NCBI GenBank assembly: GCA_021014325.1 | Contig: CM037475.1 | Coordinates: 2,015,001 to 2,079,000, forward strand | DNA: 64,000 bases | Origin: Plazaster borealis | Taxonomy: Eukaryota; Echinodermata; Asteroidea; Forcipulatida; Labidiasteridae | Direction: 5' to 3' | In this document: positions 42,909 through 55,203 of the stretch, piece after piece | How positions within the stretch are numbered: the stretch's first letter is position 1 | Layout of the letters: every line of letters begins with the position of its first letter | Notes under the pieces: model-generated | Database searches by the model: none | Told to the model about the DNA's origin: nothing | The model's input: the letters and a program-made list of their open reading frames with translations, nothing else | Made by a program: the position numbers and the translations under genes

Positions 42909-45900
42909 GTGAGTATTTTTGAATCACTGGGAATGTTTTGATGTTTGTTTATATTTAGACACGCTTTGTTTTTTAGTTTATAATTTAGCAATAGTTTTAA
43001 GATGAATTTGTATCTTATTCTGAGGTAAAATAATACAAAGTCTTTATGATTATTTATCGAATTTGAATTGAAATGAATTGAATTTCTTGTGAATGCTTGG
43101 TTAATTTTTTTTATACGAAATATTTGAAAGACTAAACTTTTTGTTCAGACTGCGATGACCAATTTCTTTCGTGATAATTGATATACGTAAAGCCAGGTTT
43201 AACGAAAATAGATAGGCCTAAATCAGTCGCAATAGTCTAAATTTCATAGATCAACTTTCTACTTTATGAAAAAAATGGTGTGACAGCAAGGTAGCATCTT
43301 TAGTTATATCCCATCGTAAAATGCGTCTATTTTGAAGGTTGCATGGGTGAGCATAATGAGATAGACCGAAGCTGTATAATAGATGTATTCACAACTCCCA
43401 CGCACGCGTTTCACTGTGGCTTCAACTCGTGCATCATCCATATGGAATAACCCTAAACCTACACCATGTACTAACACACATAGCTGAGCCAGTACTGCGC
43501 TGTACCTAAAAAACCCAAATGATAACATTAGGCCTGCTAGGTTAGATATCAGCCCTAGTAAAACAATTGCAAACATTCACCAAATTAAGGCTATACCCTT
43601 CTAGAAAATACACTGATTATGAATGTGAGATATTTTACAAATACAAATTTAAGTCCGTGCCTACGTTCTTGCTGTATTTTATTTTGACAATTTTCGTCAA
43701 AATAGGAGGCTTTATAATTTGGTAACTCAAAAACAGTTGCCTTTCAAACGTTTTAAACAAAATGAACTGATGCATTTTTTACAACTGTTATTGAGTTTTC
43801 ATCAGTCGTTTGAAATTCTAACAATTGATTTTGATCAATTTTGCCCCACTGGAAAAAAAGAAGAAGACAAAAAACAAAACAAATCAAAAACATGGAAAGG
43901 CGAGACGGATTTCGATAAAAACATTGAAGAGTCTGTTGGTGCATTTTATACAACCATATGGCCCATTGTGCATGCGTACACATTTGTTGCTTTTTTATTA
44001 ATATTTAAAGGGAATGTTTCAGTGATGCTGTTTTCCGGTCAATGTTTTGATTTACACTTCTTCTGTACACATTCTGTCTTTCTGGTACGGTTTTTGTCAA
44101 TTTACATTTTGTTCTAATGATAAGAAAATTTGTCTATCATTTATGGTTAACAATTGGCATAATTTCTTTTGTTCAAGGCCACCCCTAATTGGCGACGGAA
44201 GTCACCTCATCAAACTCCCTTTGTTGTGTTTTTTTAAAGGAAGATATTATTAGTGCGGGCTGTAGCCTTAAAGGTTTGACAAAACCTTAGCAAAATGGTT
44301 CTCGCTGATCAGCATTTGTAAATTATTTTGTTGATCTAATTTCTTGAGACGACAAAAGTTTTGAACGAAACCTTTATCCTGAATTTTAACTTGAATATAA
44401 TTTGACGTATTTCTCTCAAACATTTACTTTAAAGGTATCGTACACGTTTGGTAATGACTCAAACCAAATATTAGCATAACAACTTACTTGGTAACAAGCA
44501 TCGGAGAGCTGTTGAAAGTATAACACATTGTATGAAACGACTCCCTCTGAAGTAACGAAGTTTTTGAGAAAGGGGTAATTTCTCACTAAAATAATAAAAA
44601 CTTCTTGCAAGAAGGTTTTATTCCTATCTGAAAGCACACACTTTGTACAACAGGGGTGTTTTTTCTTTTATCATTTTCTTGCAACTTCGATGACCAATTG
44701 AGCCCAAATTTTCACAGGCTTGTTATTTTATGCATATGTTGGGATACACCAAGTGAGAACACTGGTCTTTGACAATTACCAAACGTGTTCAGTGCCTTTA
44801 AAAAAACCTTAAATTATGGGGATGAGTTCAATGTGAAAAAATTGTCTACGTGCAATCCCTCTGACTGCATATGGTGGCCTTCCACACCATGAGTCAGTTT
44901 CGAAAACACTTAAAATATCCACAAAAAACATCGAGGAGAAATTGTCAAGTCCGATGACACATTGCCCATAGTATTAATTTATCAAGACCTTGCGTTCAGA
45001 GTCCACAGAGACACCCCGGAATGAATAAGGCTTCCTCAAGGCTCTGTTTTTAGCCCGCCGAGTCATGGTGAAGCCTCGCACGCGTGCCCCTTGTGGTCAA
45101 TGCCATTAAAGGGAATGTCACAAGGTTGGCATTTGGAGACGTGTGTTCCCTTCAACATTTGAACCATCTTGAAATACAAGCAACCTAACTGACATTCTCG
45201 ATTGAAAAAGAAAAACCCCACACGCATTGTAGAAATGCCAATTGGTATTCGTGTGTGTGATGTAAAAAAGAAACGTTTCGTAGTTTATCGATACAGTATC
45301 AAAGATACGGGACAAATTGTATAAAACCAGTTTGGATTGCAGCCACTGTTTGACTATACAGCTGGTTTGACTTGTATTATTATACCTTTTGCACACACAA
45401 ACACATGTGTGTAATGACCTCCAATCGTGGACCCCCTTTGTTCAACCCTTTGTCCTGTGTATCCCATTGTTTTCCTTTGCGAGAGTAATCGTGGACCTAT
45501 ATAGTCCCTTTTGTTGTAAGTCCTCACACACAAACAAAAAACCCCACAAATATTGGGGTAACATTTTCACTGATTAGTTTTTATAAGCACGATTACTCGG
45601 TGATCATTGAATTGCGCAGTGAGCACATGAGCCACGAAAGGGCATGTGTCACAGGCCATTAAGTCACCTCCACGGCCTCGATGGACTCCTGGGACGATTC
45701 TTGCACGATTGTACGGGGGGGAGTCAGGGTTCCAAATTTAAACCGATCCCAAGAGAGGACGATGTGTCACTGGTCCAGGGTAGGACGTGGCGCGTGCCAG
45801 TGATAAATTGTAATACTAAATCATGCCGTACTTACTCACGGCGCTTAAAGGGACATGCTTGGTGAGAAATTACCATATTGGCTTAAGGTGTTTTGCGGGT

Positions 45901-46120
45901 TGTGTCTCTATTTGCAAAGCAAATATGAACGATGCGGTAGTTTTGCAAGCCTTTAATGGGAATCAGATTAAGCCAAAGTAGTTAACCACACAACATGACA
46001 TGTCAAGAAATTAACCAACTAATAGCAAGTTACTTCAATGTGTTTTATTCTTTAATTTAGTCTGGTAATATCTGACGTAGAAGTAATCAAAATATTGTTT
46101 TTGTTTCTTTCCTGCTGCAG
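42909..46120 (+). other. Candidate TOB intron 1
   Basis: Bounded by the donor at 42909 and an acceptor at 46119-46120 (TTTGTTTCTTTCCTGCTGCAG, shown in part). It carries family A copy 11. Frames at 43304-43576 (-) and 43719-44117 (+) are unsupported. Confidence 0.45.
44433..44797 (-). mobile_element. TTAA element, family A copy 11
   Basis: TTAA 44429-44432 and 44798-44801. It lies inside the candidate TOB intron, antisense to family A 'plus'. Confidence 0.85.
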
Positions 46121-46159
46121 ATCAAACACGTCTTTTCACTCTGTCTCCAACCTGTCATT

Positions 46160-47218
46160 ATGAAGCCTGAAGTTCAATGCGCACTCACGTTCATCGTGGA
46201 GCAGCTGTGCTCCAAGCTACCCCGCCATAAACAAGACCTATTTGCCGACGAGCTCGACAAATCTCTCGTCAACAAATTCAACGGTCACTGGTACCCGGAA
46301 TCCCCGTGCAAGGGCTCGGGCTATAGATGTCTCCGCATCGGCACCAGGGAGATGGATGCTGCCGTTGCCATGGCAATACAGAGGAGCGGCCTGGGGGCGG
46401 GAGAGTTATCGGAGGGCCTTCAGCACGAGCTCAGCATCTGGGTTGATCCGGGGGAGGTGTCGTATCGTATGGGGGAGAAAGGAACTGTCACAGTAATCTA
46501 CCGCGAGAAGCGCGCCAAAGCTGATGGGCCTGTTCTGTGTGAACTGGATCTGGCTGGTCCGAACCAGTTCAACTTCAACCCCGAGGCTGAGGATTTCCTG
46601 CCAATGACAATGGACTCGTTGACGTCATCCATGAGGGGGATTTCACTATCACCGGTGTCTGCCTTGGGATTTCAGCCGATGGTCCAGCTGGGGCTCCCGA
46701 CTCCTGCCCCACACCAACCCCTCCCCCATCCGCAGGCACTCCACCCATTGCCACCAACAGTTCCCTCTCCAGCTCCAGTCACCAGTAAGCCACGACTACC
46801 AGCAGCCAGTCTCTCAAGACCCTCTTCACTCACCTTCACTGCGGCGTCTTTTGCCCAGACCAAATTCGGCTCCACCAAGCTAAAGTCCGCAGGCAAGAAA
46901 GTTAACTTTCAGCAACTCTCTCCGACAGAGTTCGCCAACTACATGAAGCAGCGATCGGCGATGAAAGGATTTCGCAGTCAACGGTCGCCCGTCGGGGGCC
47001 GCGATTTCCCGCTTGTCCAGGGCAAAGATGATGGCTTTGGGTACTGGAGCGAGACCCCACCTCCTCCACAGTCTTACCCAGCTGGTCTGGGGTTCGACTC
47101 CTCCCAGAACAACCACACGCAAGCTAACCACGAGTCGTGGATGATCTACGACAGCCTGAATGCCGCCCTACCGTCCACTGACCAATATGGTCACCAGTCT
47201 CTAATCGCAGCTAATTGA
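46160..47218 (+). CDS. TOB1: TOB/BTG-family antiproliferative protein
   Basis: A 352-residue protein in one exon, close to the 345 residues of vertebrate TOB1/TOB2. The N-terminal BTG domain spans about residues 1-115, with box A around GHWYPE…KGSGYRC (42-57) and box B ELSIWVDPGEVSY (90-102). In this family the domain binds the CAF1 (CNOT7/8) deadenylase. A PAM2-type motif FNPEAEDFLP (139-148) should bind the MLLE domain of poly(A)-binding protein. Together these recruit CCR4-NOT to mRNAs, which limits proliferation. An SLSP site (162-165) resembles the ERK-phosphorylated SP sites of TOB1. A proline/histidine-rich linker (180-215) precedes a conserved FTAASFAQTKFGSTKLK block (226-242), which is TOB-specific and rules out BTG1-4. 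The ATG is the first after the acceptor at 46120. Whether it is TOB1 or TOB2 cannot be told; invertebrates usually have one gene. Confidence 0.95.
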   Translation: MKPEVQCALTFIVEQLCSKLPRHKQDLFADELDKSLVNKFNGHWYPESPCKGSGYRCLRIGTREMDAAVAMAIQRSGLGAGELSEGLQHELSIWVDPGEVSYRMGEKGTVTVIYREKRAKADGPVLCELDLAGPNQFNFNPEAEDFLPMTMDSLTSSMRGISLSPVSALGFQPMVQLGLPTPAPHQPLPHPQALHPLPPTVPSPAPVTSKPRLPAASLSRPSSLTFTAASFAQTKFGSTKLKSAGKKVNFQQLSPTEFANYMKQRSAMKGFRSQRSPVGGRDFPLVQGKDDGFGYWSETPPPPQSYPAGLGFDSSQNNHTQANHESWMIYDSLNAALPSTDQYGHQSLIAAN

Positions 47219-48390
47219 AAGCTCGCACCGAGACGTCCAGGTGAAGATACGTTTTGAAGAAAGCACTGAACTTCCATTATACAAAATCATTATGAAATTG
47301 TCGTGTATTTGGTCACTGTAACCATAGTAACTCGAACTGAATGTACAGCAGCAGTTCATCAGAAGGTTTCGGTTCTAAACCAAATAACGTCTTTTCTCCC
47401 GCCAAGGGAATGCCACTTTTACATTTTTCAGAATGCAACTCGGCCCACTGCGGCTGCGCGATGACACTGAGCCTTTTTGACTCATATAGCTTTTTTATAT
47501 TATTGATATCAAATATATAGATATAAAATCAAGTAAATAATTTTCACAATGATATTTTTACATTCTTTCTCAATCTAAACTGAGTATGATATTTTTTTAA
47601 GTTGATGAAGCGGTCAGATGTTTTCATGCTTTGTTGAAGATAACAGTTTTTTAAAAATAGTACAGTTTGAGGATTAACATGCACTGTGACTTGCGAAACA
47701 TTTTGTGCGTGAATGTCGAATGAGGGCATTCGGGGTCACCAACATTTTTCTGCGGGGAGTACTATGGTAGGAATTTATCGAAGAGGCCCAAACGTATGTC
47801 ATGTGTGGAGGACATCTCCACATTCCTAAAAAAAAGACAGTCGTTCAACTCGTGCCAAGTCCTCGCATTGCGATCACTTCTTCACCAAAGATTGTCTCGG
47901 TCACACATACCGATTTGTTTCGAAAAAGGGTACCGGTATTCGATGAAGCGACATTTGAAAGTTTAGTGACTGCTAAAAATAAATTGAAATTCAGCACCCG
48001 TTGAGTGTCAAATTTCTCAATTAATGTCATTAGACGGCTGTTTTATCAAATTGAGTGACTGATTGGTATTTAAAATAATGTCATGTTAAAGGGTCGGGTA
48101 GATTTCATTGAGAGACTAGCAATGAATAGTTAAAATTAACAGTCAATGGCTGTTTCAGTCAGGGAAATGTAGATTGTAAATCGCTATGGCATAGCAAGGT
48201 GATAACTGATTTGAGGAAGTTTGATGTATGTAAATTTACACAGCTGAATTGAGTCGTTGTGTGGCATGCATTATTCATGTATTTGGCCTCTGGAATATTA
48301 TGGTGTATTTGTGAATTGTACCAAACACACGCCTAATCTCCATTTGTGGTTTTTGGAATGTAATGAATAAATCTCGATTTTAAGATACAA
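47219..48390 (+). other. TOB 3' UTR (probable)
   Basis: AT-rich sequence after the stop codon without another exon. It includes an AT-rich segment (TTTTTATATTATTGATATC, near 47490). A standard AATAAA at 48366-48371 is the first clear poly(A) signal; another AATAAA-type site near 49765 could give a longer UTR. Confidence 0.5.
48366..48371 (+). terminator. Candidate TOB poly(A) signal AATAAA
   Basis: A consensus hexamer 1.15 kb after the stop codon, followed by T-rich sequence. Confidence 0.45.
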
Positions 48391-51145
48391 TAATCTTGAA
48401 GCTTTTGAAAATAGTGACGCTTATGGTTAACGTAGATTTTTACCATGGTGCAGCTATACTATGTTTCTCGTCCACACAGAGGCTTTAATGGTGAAATAGC
48501 CTGAACCCCTGTTTGGTACAATGAGAAACAGCATTAGTTATCGCCATTGCAGACAGGGCACACGACACAGTAGACCTTTCTACTACAACGTCACGCAGCC
48601 CGAGTTTTTGCCAACCAAGGTTGGAAAACTATGGAAAGCCAAAAATGCAAAGCAAAAACAGATAGCCACAGGTTACGATGTTACACAGATATACAAAAAT
48701 AGTGTTGAATTTGTAGGAAATAAAGCAACCAATCATATGGATGCATTTTTCTGAATTGAAAGTTTGCAGAAATGTTGACTTTTGTCACGACATCTGTTAT
48801 AACAAGACTGAATGTTTTGCTAACATTCGGCCGTCCATGCCAACCAGAGCAGTTTGTTTATCAAAAATAGAAAGGTCTGCAGAGTGGCTTCATGATACAA
48901 TTCAAAATTGGGCACTTCTGATTTTTTAAAAGAGAAAAACAAATCTTTCGAAAACTTTCCTAATGTTATTTTTGGGCTGAGCCGCCTTACTGCATTTTGT
49001 TCTGAAAAAAATAATCAGATAATAGAACTCAAATTATAAAATGACGTGGATAATGATTATGACGTCACTGCTATCCAACACAAAATGGCGTACATAAAAG
49101 AAAGTTGTACCATGTTTGCACTCAACTCTCTGATTGTTTATATTATAATAGTATTATGTAAGAATACAAGATAAAACACTCCACTTATTTTATTTACGAG
49201 TTTTCTTATCGATTTTGGAACCAGCGTTATTATACAAAATATAGATATTATATATATATTTCAGAGGATCACTGTTGCGTATTGGGTAACCGTATTTTGA
49301 TAATTTGACGCGTGACACATAAAATACCAAAGCGTTGTTTTACTGTTTATAATGTTTTATCTGGTATTTTGGGGACTTTGTCATTTCTCGTTTGTTTTTT
49401 TTATGTTCGGATGCCACAAATGTGGATTTGTTTTTGTCGTGGAAAGTAAGTAAAACATTAAGCGTTATTAATATCTCATTATAAAACAACAGTAGCTACT
49501 TTGTTTATACTAACAAAATATGAGATGTCACAAGTCTACTGTATTTGATACCAAATTTCTATTTTAGTACTTTCATTTGAAAAAAAATATAAACTTAGAT
49601 TTTGAGGTTTTAAATGCAATTTCTTACTATTTTGGTAACATTGAAACATTGTATTGAAATGATCTGAGTTGGTTTGTATTGTGCAATAAGAGATGAAATG
49701 TCACGATGGTGCATGTAATCTGTAAATGGCTTGATCAACTTATTTATAATTAACAGACGTAAGAAAATAAATTTTGTTTTGAAATGAACAACAAATTGCT
49801 CGTCATCGTTCGTTGTTCGTCAGTTGCTCGTAAAAAAAGAGAGGAGAGTTTGGATGATAGTTTATGGCCTGTTTATCCAGTCAGTGTTTTACTGCCAACG
49901 AGCCTCGATTTGATGCCACCGAACCTCGATTTGGACACTATGAGATTGTAGGGAAGAAAATGGAAAACGGTTGCAAAATAGCAGGTATTTATTTTTGCCT
50001 TTGGGACATATTTGAAGGTTCACCCCCATAGTCGAAATGCGGGTTCAACTACCTCATAATTTATTCACAGCTGACTCCATGGAGCAGCATGACTTTTAAT
50101 TAAAAGAGTTACCAAAAACGGGACACAAATAATTCACAATTTGTTCACAAACATTAAAAGACCAAATGCCCTGGGGTAGGATTTATTTACAACACAGCAC
50201 ATGAAGTTCCTGCTACGTTTAGAATGCATGCACACTGTCTATACACAGTGGCTTGCTATATGCCATTTCCAAAACTGTGCATTACTCAGCTGACACCCCC
50301 CCCCCCACCAAACCAGACGGTTTATGTACAAAATGATAATGAACCATCCATTTTTTTCTTCATAACTAAGTAATGTACAATTTAATATCCATAGAAAACA
50401 TTGTGCGATTGTAGCACAATAGCCGCAAGGGCTGTGAATTCAATCAAGTTTGGGGAATTGTTGTTGGGCAAAATTGTCTGTCAACGGCAAACAAAAATCC
50501 CAGCATGATGTATGGACGTTTTATAGGGTCGAAGAAATTAAGATAATCACGCTTTAGAATTTTGACATTTCATTGTCAAACTACGTCAATACACAATCTC
50601 TTTCTCTTATACAAAAAAAAAAAACATCCTCCGAACTTTGCCATTTTGCCATTATACTTGACAGATGAAGAAAAAAATCCTTGTGAAATTGACATTACAA
50701 AATGAGGGGCTTGCTATGGCGTCAGACTAAACCGTTATTCCATCTTGCCAAGTCGTTTACCCATCAAAGCGTAAGAGGGCAGACGTCTAGTGACATTCTG
50801 TATTTTGTTCACACTCCATGTCAATGTCCTCCCGTGCTCACCATGGGGGGTGTTGGGCACATTATTCATCAGTAAGGCTTTTACGTAAACTGCCTTGATT
50901 TTTTTAAGGAAAATATCGCTGTCTATCAATGAATAACTCACCCGTCCAAAATTCAATTCAAAGATTAGAAGATGTCGTGCGTTCCAACCTCGGATGACAT
51001 AAGTGTTTCCATGGTAACGCTACATCTTAGAGATAATTCCGAAGGTTATCTTCACACCTGGAGAAGCAGTGAGCACACTAACAACATCAGATGCATGAAG
51101 CGCTGTATAATGTAAGGGGCTTTTTCGAAACTTAAAGGGAAACTT
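48391..51145. other. No gene supported
   Basis: AT-rich to 49780. A C-run lies at 50298-50308. The 73-codon - strand frame 50735-50956 is protein-like in places but has no splice signals or known motif. Confidence 0.35.
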
Positions 51146-51146
51146 A

Positions 51147-51345
51147 AAGGGGCACACTCGACAGTCCTCCACGCCCTACTGGTGATATCGCGTAAACAAT
51201 CCCTTGCTGGAAGTGGAACTCCCCTCTCCGCACAATGTGCGTATACCATTCCCGCCATTTTGGGAGCTAATTCCTTGTGTTTATTTTGACTATAAAATGA
51301 TGGACATGATAGGCGCGTCGTCGTGAAATGGGTCAATATAATAAC
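51147..51345. repeat. Repeat related to the 39186-39618 interior
   Basis: Words shared with 39340-39480 in the same order: CTCCG(C/A)ACAATG(T/C)GCG, GCCATTTTGG/GGCATTTTTGG, GATAGGCGC and GTGAAATGGGTC/GTGCAATGGGTC. It is a diverged second copy of the inner unit of that inverted repeat. Confidence 0.5.
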
Positions 51346-51770
51346 CAGATCGTATACGTCGCCATTTTGTATTTGGTTGTGGACAACAAATCTTTCTTCA
51401 TTATGAATTTGTAATAATGCCACCATCATTGCCATTTTCCCTGTGGCAAACAACAAACATAGATACTGATTTGTGTACCCAAAACGACCGGAATATTTTA
51501 TTTTGTTTTCCTTTTATTCTCTGACTGGTTCAACCGATTGTAATCAAAGGAAAACAAGTCAGCAAAAACCAAAGGTCTCGAAATTAAAATACAAATAATT
51601 AAATGTACAACACTTTGAATACTCAGGTTCAACGACAAAGGATCGATTGGGTCACACCTCGTGCATGTTGGGTGCATGATCTGCTTCATGAGACAACTCG
51701 ACCTGTGTCCAGTGAAATGAGTCTAATGAGATTGTAACAAACGTAACCAAGAGACGTGTACGTTTTCTCT

Positions 51771-51894
51771 CAATACGATGACCACAAAATCACCATTCGT
51801 TAAAACACCAAACTTTAACTTAATGAACACAGTATTGTCAACCCCAAGCCACCCTGTCTCAACCATTCTGCAGTTTGTGACATTCACCATTTAA
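51771..51894 (+). repeat. Duplicated block, copy 2 (with 19289-19432)
   Basis: It carries the same phrases as 19289-19432 and is followed immediately by a family C element, but here that element is in the opposite orientation. Confidence 0.65.
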
Positions 51895-52258
51895 AGTGAA
51901 GGTATACTCTTTGTAATTGGAACCCACTGTTTGTTTCAATCCTATATAGTTGTAGATTATATACCATAAAACTAACCTGTGCAAATTTCATTTCAAAAGT
52001 AGCGTTTTTTAGATATTGCCGAAATTCTGCCAGAGCGGTTATGTCCGCGCAGGAGGAATAATCTACAATGGAATACACAATCTGGGAAACGTTACTGCAG
52101 TAACGCTTCTCAGATTCAAATTTTGGGGATAAAAAGTGATATCTTTTTCCAAGTGAAAAGTTTCTCATACTATCCAAAGCTGCTGTACTTTTTACCAAGT
52201 AAGTTTGCATTGCCATTAATTTTCAGAGTCATATTATACCATACGTATACACTGCCCT
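51895..52258 (-). mobile_element. TTAA element, family C copy 6
   Basis: Left TTAA 51891-51894; the right flank is TTCA (52259-52262). The central hairpin GAAACGTTACTGCAGTAACG is nearly perfect. Confidence 0.8.
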
Positions 52259-52261
52259 TTC

Positions 52262-53256
52262 ATGACGTCATCAAAGTTTAGTATTAGAGGATGCGACTGA
52301 AGGCATCACTAATCGATATGAATTAATTATCGATCACCCTTGCTCCACACTTGAAACGTCCGTCGACGAGATCACCGAAATGGAACATTTCAATGCCACC
52401 GATTTCGTACAAGTTCTGCCTCATCTAAAGGGACCCCGCCCTCGAATCATCCCCCACTTACCACGCCCACGTCTTCATCCTGACAGAACGGGCGTGTCAT
52501 TTTCGAGTGTGAAGCTGAAGCATCTTTCTTCGCGGGACCTCGGCAGAACACAACCCCAACTCTGATCACATCCCATCAAAAGAGCCTGCCAGTTTTGCCA
52601 TAAACTATCATCACTTAAAATGTTTAGTTTGGTGCTGTATGTTGCCTGCGTTTATTTGTTGCGACACTGTTTCGCCAAAAGGTTTGGGGTGGGGTTGGCA
52701 GCTCGATTGTTTTACCAAACAAAACGACAGCGAAAGATCAAAATCATTCTGAACATAACAGGGATGAGATTTGAAGAATGTGTCAATTCCTTAAAAAATG
52801 GCTTGCGGCCCGGAATTCCCCTTAGTCTAGACCCAGAACCTCCCAGATGTTACAATTCAGGAGGTTTAGACTTTGTGCGTCACCAGAAATACACAACTAC
52901 AGGTTTGGACACAGTACAGACTAGGCCTATTTCTTTCTCCCTTTGGTGACTGCTTTACTTCTTAAATTTGGCTTTTAAGAAAACAAATTGAGTTTAAGAA
53001 AATCCTGAATGAAATCAGGAAAAATCCTGAGAAATAAATATAGCATGCCTAACATAAGGGACTGCCCCCCCCCCCCCCGCAATCGCCACTTAATAGCGAT
53101 GCACACAGCCATGACCTGTGATTAAATGAAAGTGTGTATACTTTCCATCGTTAATGATCTTTACAAAAAGAGTGGACATTTTTTCAATTTCAAACAGTGT
53201 ATCGTCCAAAGTCAGGAAAAGCCACCATCCATTGTATTTTTCTGTCTGAATTTCAG
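52262..53256. other. Open frames of uncertain status
   Basis: A 61-codon frame (52380-52565) rich in Arg/Pro and a 109-codon frame (52620-52949) starting MFSLVLYVACVYLL, which looks like a signal anchor, lie in tandem on the + strand. Neither has a recognised family or clean splice sites. A C-run interrupts 53066-53080. Confidence 0.25.
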
Positions 53257-53307
53257 TCATCGTCTAAGCGGCTAGCTGGAACACCTACGAGTTTCTGGGA
53301 ATCTTGA
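53257..53307 (+). CDS. Possible terminal exon, unknown gene
   Basis: A good acceptor (TTGTATTTTTCTGTCTGAAT then TTCAG, AG 53255-53256) opens a short frame SSSKRLAGTPTSFWES that stops at TGA 53305-53307. It could be the last exon of a + strand gene with upstream exons not recognised (possibly the frames at 52380 or 52620). The length is too short to exclude chance. Confidence 0.2.
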   Translation, partial: SSSKRLAGTPTSFWES

Positions 53308-53431
53308 GCAAACACCTGAAGTCGAAGCAATAAGGCTCAGCTTGTCAACATCGCTCTCTGGTTACTCATCGTGACCTTTCCCGAGTTTCCGTGCCCACTC
53401 GTTGTCAACGTGGATTCCCGACTAGCTTTAA

Positions 53432-53801
53432 AGGCACTGAACACGTTTGGAAATTGTCAAAGACCAGTGTTCTCACTTGGTGCATCCCAACATATGCATA
53501 ATCAATAACAAGCCTGTGAAAAAATTCGGGCTCAATTGGTCATCGAAGTTGCAAGAAAATGATGAAAGAAAAGACACCCTTGTTGTACAAATTTGTGTGC
53601 TTTCAGATATAGGAATACAAACTTCTTGCAAGAAGTTTTTATTATTTTAGTGAGAAATTACCTCTTTCTCAAAAACTACGTTACTTCAGAGGGAGTCGTT
53701 TCTTACAATGTTTTATACTCAACAGCTCTCCGTTGCTTGTTACCAAGTAAGTTTTTATGCTAATATTTGTTTTGAGTCATTACCAAACGTGTACGATACC
53801 T
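53432..53801 (+). mobile_element. TTAA element, family A copy 12
   Basis: TTAA 53428-53431 and 53802-53805. The flanks AGCTTTAAAGG…CCTTTAAAGCT are symmetrical. It sits about 120 bp after the exon candidate at 53257. Confidence 0.85.
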
Positions 53802-53805
53802 TTAA

Positions 53806-55075
53806 AGCTTCCACCCGATATTTTTAAAATTTCATTATTTTTTATTTTATGTTGGTATGCTTTATGGAATGCATTATTCAATGAGTGTGTGACATTCGAA
53901 TGATATAAAAGTTTTCAAGACACAGTGGCTTATGTCTGACAAATGAGGGCGCTGTTTGTGAGCTCAAAAAAGAAGCGCTCATAGGCTAACTTCAATTGAG
54001 TAAGACCTAAAATAAATAAGAACAATTATTTTCAAACCAGCTTGATGAAATGGACTCTAACATAAACCAAATATTTTCTACACCTGCCATTTAAGGCAAT
54101 CATCCAACTCACAACAAGAAAAAGGTAACTGCATCGTAAAGTAAACATTAAAATCCGAAACAATCCGACTGCAAAAAAAAAAAGAAGTTTTTTTTAATAG
54201 ATTTTGTAAATTATTATATGTTCACCAAATTTACCGCCATAATAAAGTCATATGACATTTCTGGCGGCCCTCGACCTGAATAAAACAAATTAGCTGCTTC
54301 TTGGATCTTCCCTTGCGGCGAATAAGTAATTTAAGCTCGGACCCTTCCAACCTTCTCAACCCCCGCACCTAGAGGCCACGGAGGACATGAAACTCTCCAC
54401 GAATAAAACTTTATCTTGTGACCAGAATGTTGTTGCATGAGCCGAGAGTCGAACGAAGAGGTGGTATGGAGGAGGCGAGATTTATACGCCAATAGTGGAG
54501 ACACTATAAAATGTTCGTTTCGCAATGGCATCGATTAGTTTTGATCATCTACATTGGTGATGTACCAGGAAAATGAAAAATGCTCCACCCCCGTATCATC
54601 CCATGACGGGCAACAACCTGCAGATCACAGGAGGCATAACTGCGACAAATATCAATCCAAAATCAGCATCAGGGTATATTTGATAACGTCCGTAAGGAAA
54701 AACAAGAAGCGAAAGAAGAAGAAAAAGAAGAAGAAGAAGACTTCTTTTGGACTTCTCAATGACATCTTTATTTCAAAAAGATTGAAGTCATTTAAAAATG
54801 TTCACAGAATTACAAGGTATACGTTGAGAACAATAAACTGTGAGAGCAATGAGGCGAAAAGACATAACAGGGTAAAAATTATGGGGTATCCCTCACCAGA
54901 AGAGACAAAACCCACGCCCACCCCCTCCAACTGGAATAAGAAGAAAGAAGAAGAAAAGAAAAGAGAAAAACACACGAAAGAAACAAATTCTTATCATGAA
55001 TTTCTAGCTAAAATCACTCCCTTTGTCAAACAATACTCATTTCTTTTGTAAAGTTCAGGTAAGCACGTGTTTATT
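53806..55075. other. No gene; lysine-coding simple repeat
   Basis: The 165-codon + strand frame 54554-55051 is dominated by AAG/GAA simple repeats (54700-54740 and 54940-54970) and is not called. Nothing else is supported. Confidence 0.35.
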
Positions 55076-55078
55076 GAG

Positions 55079-55203
55079 CGTTGTCTGGGAGGGCACATCT
55101 TTCAAGTTGGTGACAGTTTTTGACTCTTGCCCTTGATTCCCTTGACGGTCTCCGCTTGTATAATTGTATTGTTTTGTCCGAATATTTAAATAAATTAAAA
55201 AAG
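55079..55203 (+). mobile_element. Retroelement 3' end, copy 3
   Basis: Third copy of the family at 15341 and 25375, more diverged (CATCTTTCAAGTTGGTGACAG) with tail AAATAAATTAAAAAAG. Confidence 0.6.

Noticed and set aside
43304..44117. Frames of 90 and 132 codons inside the TOB intron
   Set aside because: They lack start context, splice sites and motifs, and they lie on opposite strands in AT-rich DNA.
46242..47131. Other open frames on both strands inside the TOB exon
   Set aside because: They are shadows caused by GC-rich codon use in the TOB coding sequence.
50735..50956. 73-codon - strand frame (MNFGRVSYSLIDSD...) as an exon
   Set aside because: It has a stop but no good acceptor, and I recognise no family; kept only as a note.
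54554..55051. 165-codon lysine-rich + strand frame
   Set aside because: It is driven by AAG/GAA simple repeats and shows no domain or splice sites.
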